Assembly (NCBI GenBank): GCA_002336895.1
Contig: DDFC01000031.1
Location: forward strand, 62,001-126,000
Direction of reading: 5' to 3'
Source of the DNA: Verrucomicrobiaceae bacterium UBA1938
Lineage (GTDB): Bacteria > Verrucomicrobiota > Verrucomicrobiia > Verrucomicrobiales > Verrucomicrobiaceae
Length of the DNA: 64,000 nt
Positions 58,704 to 64,000 of this stretch are shown in pieces. The notes beneath the pieces are model-generated. The model did no database searches. It worked only from the letters and a program-made list of their open reading frames with translations, and had not been told where the DNA came from. Every line of letters starts with the position of its first letter. Position 1 is the stretch's first letter. A program made the position numbers and the translations under genes.

Positions 58704-59477
58704 ATGGATTCGCACGCGTCCAACATAGATCATTCAAATGCTACGCAACACCTGCAGTCTGGGAACAGCGGGCTGTTTCCGGCGACGCTGTGGTCGATGA
58801 TCCAGGAGGCGAGGCGTGAGGAGGATGTGCTGACGGGGCTGGAGAGGCTGGCGCGTGCGTACTGGCGGCCGCTGTATGTGTTTGTGAGGCAGAGGGGTTC
58901 GACACATGAGGCGGCCTCGGACGAGGTGCAGGGATTTTTTGAGCATCTGATCTCAAGCGACATGCTGAGGAATGTGCAGCGCGGAGAGGTGAGGTTCCGG
59001 AGTTTTCTGCTGAGGTGCTTTACGAACTGGCTGAGCAATGAGCGCGAGAGGCACCAGGCGGCGAAGCGTGGTGGTGGCGCGGTGCTGCTGCCGCTGGAGG
59101 AGATGAAGGCGAAGGAGGATGAGCCGGGGCTGGTCGAGGGACAGTCGCCAGACAAGGCGTTTGACCACGGGTGGGCGCGTGCGCTGGTGGACCAGGCGAT
59201 GAAGAGGCTGGAGGAGGAGCTGGAGCAGCGTGAGAGGAGCGCCTTTCTGCTGGAGCTGCGACAGAGGACGTTTGCGAACGGAGGGGAGGGTCCTGACTGG
59301 GAGGAGATGGCGAGCCGACATGGGATGAGCCATGGGGCGGTGAGGAAGGCGGCGTCTGACCTGAGGAGGAGATTTGGAATTTTGCTGCGGATGGAGGTGA
59401 GGAATCTTGTTTCCAGGGAGGAAGAGGTGGATGACGAGCTGCGCTATCTGGTGAGCCTGCTGTCGATGGCGGCATGA
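58704..59477 (+). CDS. ECF-type RNA polymerase sigma factor
   Basis: A 257-residue protein. Residues 22-95 match sigma region 2 (FPATLWSMIQEARREEDVLTGLERLARAYWRPLYVFVRQRGSTHEAASDEVQGFFEHLI; FRSFLLRCFTNWLSNERERHQAAKR). Residues 155-215 match region 4 (ALVDQAMKRLEEELEQRERSAFLLELRQ; DWEEMASRHGMSHGAVRKAASDLRRRFGILLR). This form precedes Ser/Thr kinase genes in Verrucomicrobiota and Planctomycetota. It is 34 bases upstream of the first kinase, so kinase control of the sigma factor is plausible. The start at ATG 58704 gives the family N-terminus. Confidence 0.87.
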   Translation: MDSHASNIDHSNATQHLQSGNSGLFPATLWSMIQEARREEDVLTGLERLARAYWRPLYVFVRQRGSTHEAASDEVQGFFEHLISSDMLRNVQRGEVRFRSFLLRCFTNWLSNERERHQAAKRGGGAVLLPLEEMKAKEDEPGLVEGQSPDKAFDHGWARALVDQAMKRLEEELEQRERSAFLLELRQRTFANGGEGPDWEEMASRHGMSHGAVRKAASDLRRRFGILLRMEVRNLVSREEEVDDELRYLVSLLSMAA

Positions 59478-59511
59478 TGTGTGCGCGAACCACGTTTTTT
59501 TCCTCCGCCGA

Positions 59512-62088
59512 ATGAGCAACGACAACCCTGACCCGAACCTGTGCGCGGTGTGCTCCGGAAAGCTGGAGAGGGACGGGGTGTGCCTGGTGTGCCTGCTGCA
59601 GGAGGGGCTGGAGGCGGAGGACGTGGAGACGCAGGCGAAGCCTGAGCGAGCGCTGACGCTGCCGTGTGAGTTTGCGGGCTACCGGCTGGTGAGGGAGATC
59701 GCGAGCGGAGGGATGGGGATCGTGTATGAGGCGGAGGATGTGAGGCTGAAGCGGGTGGTGGCGATGAAGGTGGTGAGGCATGCGCAGTTTGCGACGCGGG
59801 AGGAGGCGGCGAGGTTCAAGGCAGAGACGCAGGCGGTGGCGCAGCTGGATCATGCGGACATCGTGCCGATCTATGAGAGCGGGGAGGAGGAGGGGATGCC
59901 GTATTTCACGATGAGGCTGGCGGAGGGGGGATCGCTGGCGGACCGGATCAAGAGGCGAGGGGTGATGCCGGAGAAGGAGGCGGCGGAGCTGATGGTGAGG
60001 ATCGCGCGTGCGGTGCAGTATGCGCATGAGCATGGGGTGCTGCACCGGGACCTGAAGCCTGCGAACATTTTGCTGGATGCGGGGGGGAGGCCAATGCTGT
60101 CGGACTTTGGGCTGGCGAAGCTGCTGGATGCGGAGTTTCAACTGACGAAGAGCCACGCGTATGTGGGGACGCCGCACTACATGAGCCCGGAGCAGGCGGC
60201 GGGGAAGGCGAAGGAGGTGACGACGGCGAGCGATGTGTGGGCGCTGGGGGTGATGCTGTTTCAGATGCTGACGGAGAAGCTGCCGTTTACGGGAGGTAGC
60301 GCGGTGGAGGTGATGAGGAGGATCACGCAGGAGGAGCCGGAGATCAGCTCATCTGGGAAGCTGAGGGTGAAGAAGGGGGAGGCGGAGAAAGACAGAGCGG
60401 TGCAGGAGGTGACGGCGGCATCGCTGGGGAGGGTGAATGCGGATCTGGCAACGTTGATATTGAGGTGCCTGGAGAAGAGGCCAGAGAAGAGGCTGAGGAG
60501 CGCGGGATTCCTGGCGGATGAGCTGGAGAGATTTCTCAACGGAGAGCCGATCGAGAGCCGGGCGGTGGGGACGATGGAGCGGATGTGGAAGCTGGCACGG
60601 AGGAACAAGGCGGTGACGCTGGCGGTGGTGGGAGCGGCTGCGTCCCTGGTGCTGGGGACTGTGGTGTCGGTGTACCAGGCGGTGCAGGCGCGAGAGGCGG
60701 AGCGGGTGGCGCTGATGCAAAAGAAGGAGTCTGACGAGATCGCGGGAATCATTCTGGAGACGGTGCATGGGATGGATGAGCACCTGACGGGACGGGGGGT
60801 GAACCCTGAGTACATGAGGGAGGAACTGCTGAGGCGGGTGGGCGAGTTTCAGGGGGATGCGCGCCGGAAGGCGGTGATGCTGGAGGAGCTGTCCACGCTG
60901 CTGAACAAGCCGGCGGACCTGAGGCTATTTCAGGTGGTGCTGGCTGAGGTGGAGCCGTTTCTGGATGCGAATGATCCGCTGCTGTGGAGCATGCGGTACC
61001 GGGTGACGCTGAAGAAGATGCACCTGACGGAGGCGGACAGCGCGGAGGGGCGGGAATTCCGAGATGAGCTGAGGCGGATCGTGGCGTGGCAGGAGGGACA
61101 CCTGGAGGCCGGGGACGGGCAGATCTACAAGACGAAGTATGCGCTGGCGGAGGAGCTGGTGCAGGAGGTGAAGAGCCGTGCGTCGCTGCAGGAGGCGGAG
61201 GGGCTGCTGAAGACGTGCATCGCACGATACCAGAGGAGCGGGGAGAATTTTGACAACATTCTGTGCCGGATCGAGCTGATGACGGCGATCTTTGGTCAGG
61301 GCCGGGTGCAGGAGGCGCTGAAGCTGGGGAGGGAGACGTGTGATTATGCGATGGAGACATTTGGCGAGAAGCACTCGATCACGGGGCGTGCGTATGGCCG
61401 GCTGGCGAAGCACTGCCGGGAGGCGGGGCAGGTGGAGGAGTCGATCGCCCATGGACGACGTGCGATGGAGATCTACTGGCACACGGTGGGGCCGAATTAC
61501 CAGAGGGCGAAGGCGAGCCTGAAGGCGCTGAGCAGCACGCTGGTGAAGCAGGGGGATCTGGCGGGGAACCTGGAGCTGATGAAGGCCGAGGTGAAAGTAT
61601 GCGACCAGCAGCTGGGGCCTGCGGATGCATACACGCTGGTGCGTGTGGAGGCGCTGCTGGAGACGCTGAGGAAGATGGAGCTGGCGGAGGAGGCGCGAGA
61701 GCTGGGCGAGCTATGGCTGGAGAGGGTGAGGCTGGTGCAGGGGCCGCTGCCAGCGGGAGCGGCGGGGCTGCTGGTGCAGCATACGGTGACGCTGATGAAG
61801 GCGGGGGATGAGGCGAAGGCGAGGGTGCTTTTGAAACAGCTGCCGGGACTGATGGAGCAGATGGAGGGGGAGGTCGCAGATTTCACGCGGTTTGTGCCGC
61901 TGGCGGATGTGCTGAAGGAGTGCGGGAAGGCGCAGGAGGCGGGGGTGATTTTGCAGAAGATCGTGACGGTGTGCGAACAGCGCCAGGAGGATGACCCGAA
62001 GGCGGCTGCGCGGCTGATGAAGAAGGCCCGGGAACGGATGGGGCAGGCGGGAAGCGCGCGAGTGACCGAGCTGAAACCTGTGAAGTGA
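59512..62088 (+). CDS. membrane Ser/Thr protein kinase with TPR-like sensor, copy 1
   Basis: An 858-residue protein. Residues 11-27 hold CAVCSGKLERDGVCLVC, a four-Cys zinc-ribbon-like motif. The Hanks-type kinase domain spans about 57-345: GGMG loop (66-69), VAMK Lys86, HRDLKPANI (178-186), DFG 198-200 and SPE 225-227. A single membrane helix lies near 367-389. The outer region (390-858) is helical, with TPR-like units. It should phosphorylate cytosolic targets, perhaps the adjacent sigma factor, in response to an extracytoplasmic partner. Its first 1.1 kb is nearly identical to copy 2. Confidence 0.94.
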   Translation: MSNDNPDPNLCAVCSGKLERDGVCLVCLLQEGLEAEDVETQAKPERALTLPCEFAGYRLVREIASGGMGIVYEAEDVRLKRVVAMKVVRHAQFATREEAARFKAETQAVAQLDHADIVPIYESGEEEGMPYFTMRLAEGGSLADRIKRRGVMPEKEAAELMVRIARAVQYAHEHGVLHRDLKPANILLDAGGRPMLSDFGLAKLLDAEFQLTKSHAYVGTPHYMSPEQAAGKAKEVTTASDVWALGVMLFQMLTEKLPFTGGSAVEVMRRITQEEPEISSSGKLRVKKGEAEKDRAVQEVTAASLGRVNADLATLILRCLEKRPEKRLRSAGFLADELERFLNGEPIESRAVGTMERMWKLARRNKAVTLAVVGAAASLVLGTVVSVYQAVQAREAERVALMQKKESDEIAGIILETVHGMDEHLTGRGVNPEYMREELLRRVGEFQGDARRKAVMLEELSTLLNKPADLRLFQVVLAEVEPFLDANDPLLWSMRYRVTLKKMHLTEADSAEGREFRDELRRIVAWQEGHLEAGDGQIYKTKYALAEELVQEVKSRASLQEAEGLLKTCIARYQRSGENFDNILCRIELMTAIFGQGRVQEALKLGRETCDYAMETFGEKHSITGRAYGRLAKHCREAGQVEESIAHGRRAMEIYWHTVGPNYQRAKASLKALSSTLVKQGDLAGNLELMKAEVKVCDQQLGPADAYTLVRVEALLETLRKMELAEEARELGELWLERVRLVQGPLPAGAAGLLVQHTVTLMKAGDEAKARVLLKQLPGLMEQMEGEVADFTRFVPLADVLKECGKAQEAGVILQKIVTVCEQRQEDDPKAAARLMKKARERMGQAGSARVTELKPVK
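59527..60626 (+). repeat. 1.1-kb direct repeat, unit 1
   Basis: About 98 percent the same as 62114-63207 by eye, covering the zinc motif, kinase domain and first part of the membrane helix. A six-base indel lies in the linker after the cysteines. Differences are mostly silent. Confidence 0.85.
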
Positions 62089-62098
62089 GACTGACGTG

Positions 62099-64000
62099 AT
62101 GGATGCCGCAGAACCTGACCCGAACCTGTGCGCGGTGTGCTCCGGAAAGCTGGAGAGGGACGGGGTGTGCCTGGTGTGCCTACTGCAGGAGGGGCTGGAG
62201 GCGGAGGAGGAGAAGGCGAAGCCTGAGCGAGCGCTGGCGCTGCCGTGTGAGTTTGCGGGCTACCGGCTGGTGAGGGAGATCGCGAGCGGAGGGATGGGGA
62301 TCGTGTATGAGGCGGAGGATGTGAGGCTGAAGCGGGTGGTGGCGATGAAGGTGGTGAGGCATGCGCAGTTTGCGACGCGGGAGGAGGCGTCGCGGTTTAA
62401 GGCTGAGACGCAGGCGGTGGCGCAGCTGGATCATGCGGACATCGTGCCGATCTATGAGAGCGGGGAGGAGGAGGGGATGCCGTATTTCACGATGAGGCTG
62501 GCGGAGGGGGGATCGCTGGCGGACCGGATCAAGAGGCGAGGGGTGATGCCGGAGAAGGAGGCGGCGGAGCTGATGGTGAGGATCGCGCGAGCGGTGCAGT
62601 ATGCGCATGAGCACGGGGTGCTGCACCGGGACCTGAAGCCTGCGAACATTTTGCTGGATGCGGGGGGGAGGCCAATGCTGTCGGACTTTGGGCTGGCGAA
62701 GCTGCTGGATGCGGAGTTTCAACTGACGAAGAGCCACGCGTATGTGGGGACGCCGCACTACATGAGCCCGGAGCAGGCGGCGGGGAAGGCGAAGGAGGTG
62801 ACGACGGCGAGCGATGTGTGGGCGCTGGGGGTGATGCTGTTTCAGATGCTGACGGAGAAGCTTCCGTTTACGGGAGGTAGCGCGGTGGAGGTGATGAGGA
62901 GGATCACGCAGGAGGAGCCGGAGATCAGCTCATCTGGGAAGCTGAGGGTGAAGAAGGGGGAGGCGGAGAAAGACAGAGCGGTGCAGGAGGTGACGGCGGC
63001 ATCGCTGGGGAGGGTGAATGCGGATCTGGCGACGTTGATATTGAGGTGCCTGGAGAAGAGGCCAGAGAAGAGGCTGAGGAGCGCGGGATTCCTGGCGGAT
63101 GAGCTGGAGAGATTTCTCAACGGAGAGCCGATCGAGAGCCGAGCGGTGGGGACGATGGAGCGGATGTGGAAGCTGGCACGGAGGAACAAGGCGGTGACGC
63201 TGGCGGTCCTCGGCATCGCGATGTCGCTGATCATGGGCACTGCGGTGTCGCTATGGCAGATGGTGAAAGCGCAGGAGGCGGAGAAGACGGCCCTGGAGCA
63301 AGAGGCGGAGGCGGAGGCGGTCTCCGACATGATTTTGAACGCGGTCAATGAGCTGGACCAGATGAGTGCAGGGAGGCGGATCGACACTGATGAGCTGAGA
63401 AAGCAGCTGCTGGTGAGCATCAACGAATTTCAAGGAGACCCGGTGAGGAAGGCCAGCCTGCTCAATGGCATTTCACTGGTCTATGCGGACAAGGCGTCGA
63501 TAGCGGCCTGCAAGGAGACGCTGGAGCAGGCGAGAGCAAAGCTGGGACCGGATGATCCGGCGGTGTGGCTGATCCGTTCCGCGCTGGTCTCGAAGGTGGC
63601 CATTCTGGACTTGGACTCTGCGGAGACCATCGCCGAGTTCCGTGCGGTGCTGGGCTGGAAGAGGCGGTATTTTGGAGACAAGCACGCAGAGACGATCTTC
63701 ATCATGATCGACCTGGCGCAATGCCTGATCGCCACGGGGGTGAGCGGTGCGCAGGAGGCGGCGGGGCTGCTGGTGGAGGCGCGTGCTGCGGCTGATAAAA
63801 ACGATTATCTGAACCGAGGTGTTGTGGTGAAAACTCGTTTCCTGCACGCAGAAGCGGTCTTCCGCTCGGGGTGGAAGGATGAAGGGCTGAAACTGGGGCG
63901 TGAGAGCTGTGAGTTTGCCCGGAAGGAGCTTGGGGAGGATCATCTGCGCACGGCCCTGGCCCATGACAAGCATGCGAGACACTGCCGGGAGGCAGGACTG
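62099..64000 (+). CDS. membrane Ser/Thr protein kinase, copy 2, 3'-truncated by window
   Basis: Open from ATG 62099 to the window end (634 codons, no stop). It begins ten bases after the copy 1 stop. The N-terminus MDAAEPDPNLCAVCSGKLERDGVCLVC and the kinase domain (HRDLKPANI, DFGLAK, SPEQAAG) match copy 1. From the membrane helix on (AVLGIAMSLIMGTAVSLWQM) the sequences diverge: the outer region (AEAVSDMILNAVNELDQMSAGRRID onward) is only distantly related, rejoining weakly at HARHCREAG. It is an intact kinase with a different sensor. Confidence 0.93.
   Translation, partial: MDAAEPDPNLCAVCSGKLERDGVCLVCLLQEGLEAEEEKAKPERALALPCEFAGYRLVREIASGGMGIVYEAEDVRLKRVVAMKVVRHAQFATREEASRFKAETQAVAQLDHADIVPIYESGEEEGMPYFTMRLAEGGSLADRIKRRGVMPEKEAAELMVRIARAVQYAHEHGVLHRDLKPANILLDAGGRPMLSDFGLAKLLDAEFQLTKSHAYVGTPHYMSPEQAAGKAKEVTTASDVWALGVMLFQMLTEKLPFTGGSAVEVMRRITQEEPEISSSGKLRVKKGEAEKDRAVQEVTAASLGRVNADLATLILRCLEKRPEKRLRSAGFLADELERFLNGEPIESRAVGTMERMWKLARRNKAVTLAVLGIAMSLIMGTAVSLWQMVKAQEAEKTALEQEAEAEAVSDMILNAVNELDQMSAGRRIDTDELRKQLLVSINEFQGDPVRKASLLNGISLVYADKASIAACKETLEQARAKLGPDDPAVWLIRSALVSKVAILDLDSAETIAEFRAVLGWKRRYFGDKHAETIFIMIDLAQCLIATGVSGAQEAAGLLVEARAAADKNDYLNRGVVVKTRFLHAEAVFRSGWKDEGLKLGRESCEFARKELGEDHLRTALAHDKHARHCREAGL
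62114..63207 (+). repeat. 1.1-kb direct repeat, unit 2
   Basis: Second copy of the kinase-domain repeat, 2.58 kb from unit 1. Its right boundary is sharp, inside the membrane-helix codons (after GCTGGCGGT). Confidence 0.85.

Noticed and set aside
59020..60177. Reverse frame opposite the sigma factor and kinase
   Set aside because: Arg/Leu/His-rich shadow. The same shadow recurs opposite kinase copy 2, as expected from the DNA repeat.
1..64000. CRISPR arrays, tRNA and rRNA genes
   Set aside because: No regularly spaced identical repeats, no cloverleaf with CCA-type acceptor and no conserved rRNA stretches were seen in the intergenic regions.

Overview
The window looks like a chromosomal segment of a GC-rich member of the Verrucomicrobiota, probably near Prosthecobacter/Verrucomicrobium. 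The evidence is a Verru_Chthon pseudopilin cassette (A, B and C genes), a DUF1553/DUF1501 pair, two secreted formylglycine-type sulfatases, a PEP-CTERM-tailed protein, BlaI/M56 regulation, and an ECF sigma factor followed by large Ser/Thr kinases. I see no rRNA, tRNA, CRISPR array or phage module.

0-6.2 kb: one tight forward operon with a DUF1553 protein (5' end cut off), a DUF1501 protein, a small secreted protein, an MFS transporter and a Tat-type protein. 6.2-13.3 kb: a forward cNMP-domain/SpoIIE phosphatase converges on a packed reverse operon encoding a tandem substrate-binding protein, a STAS protein, an ABC permease, an ABC ATPase and an RsbW-like-kinase/STAS fusion. This appears to couple an ABC uptake system to partner switching. 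13.4-20.2 kb: secreted beta-propeller and BNR proteins, then a lipoprotein divergent from blaI-M56 with three matching dyads between them, then a sulfatase and a VTT membrane protein. 20.2-28.3 kb: a glycosidase-glycosyltransferase fusion in an operon with a RodZ-like protein, a large secreted protein, an AraC regulator and a GT2 enzyme.

28.3-31.1 kb: an arsenic operon (arsR, DUF6428, aquaglyceroporin, thioredoxin-type arsC, predicted outer-membrane protein) behind a perfect operator dyad. 31.1-39.6 kb: a sulfatase with EF-hands, a second ArsR divergent from a CobW-type GTPase, a short PiT phosphate permease behind a 12-bp dyad, a close paralogue of the predicted outer-membrane protein, and a double rhodanese. 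39.6-46.5 kb: a reverse operon with a PEP-CTERM protein, an orphan TupA-like binding protein and Verru_Chthon A, B, C. 46.6-48.5 kb: a class I glutamine amidotransferase and an XRE/PBP-domain regulator.

48.6-52.5 kb: a repeat islet with two RAYT-type (Y1 transposase) genes, four copies of a 20-bp REP-like element, and two AT-rich genes of unknown function lying between inverted copies. 53-56.6 kb: a secreted protein, a PII protein gene with a possible sigma-54 promoter and a clear terminator, and a DUF47-Pit phosphate transport pair. 56.6-57.3 kb: noncoding DNA rich in inverted repeats. 57.3-64 kb: bioA, an ECF-like sigma factor, and two tandem Ser/Thr kinase genes whose first 1.1 kb are nearly identical. 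The second kinase runs off the window.
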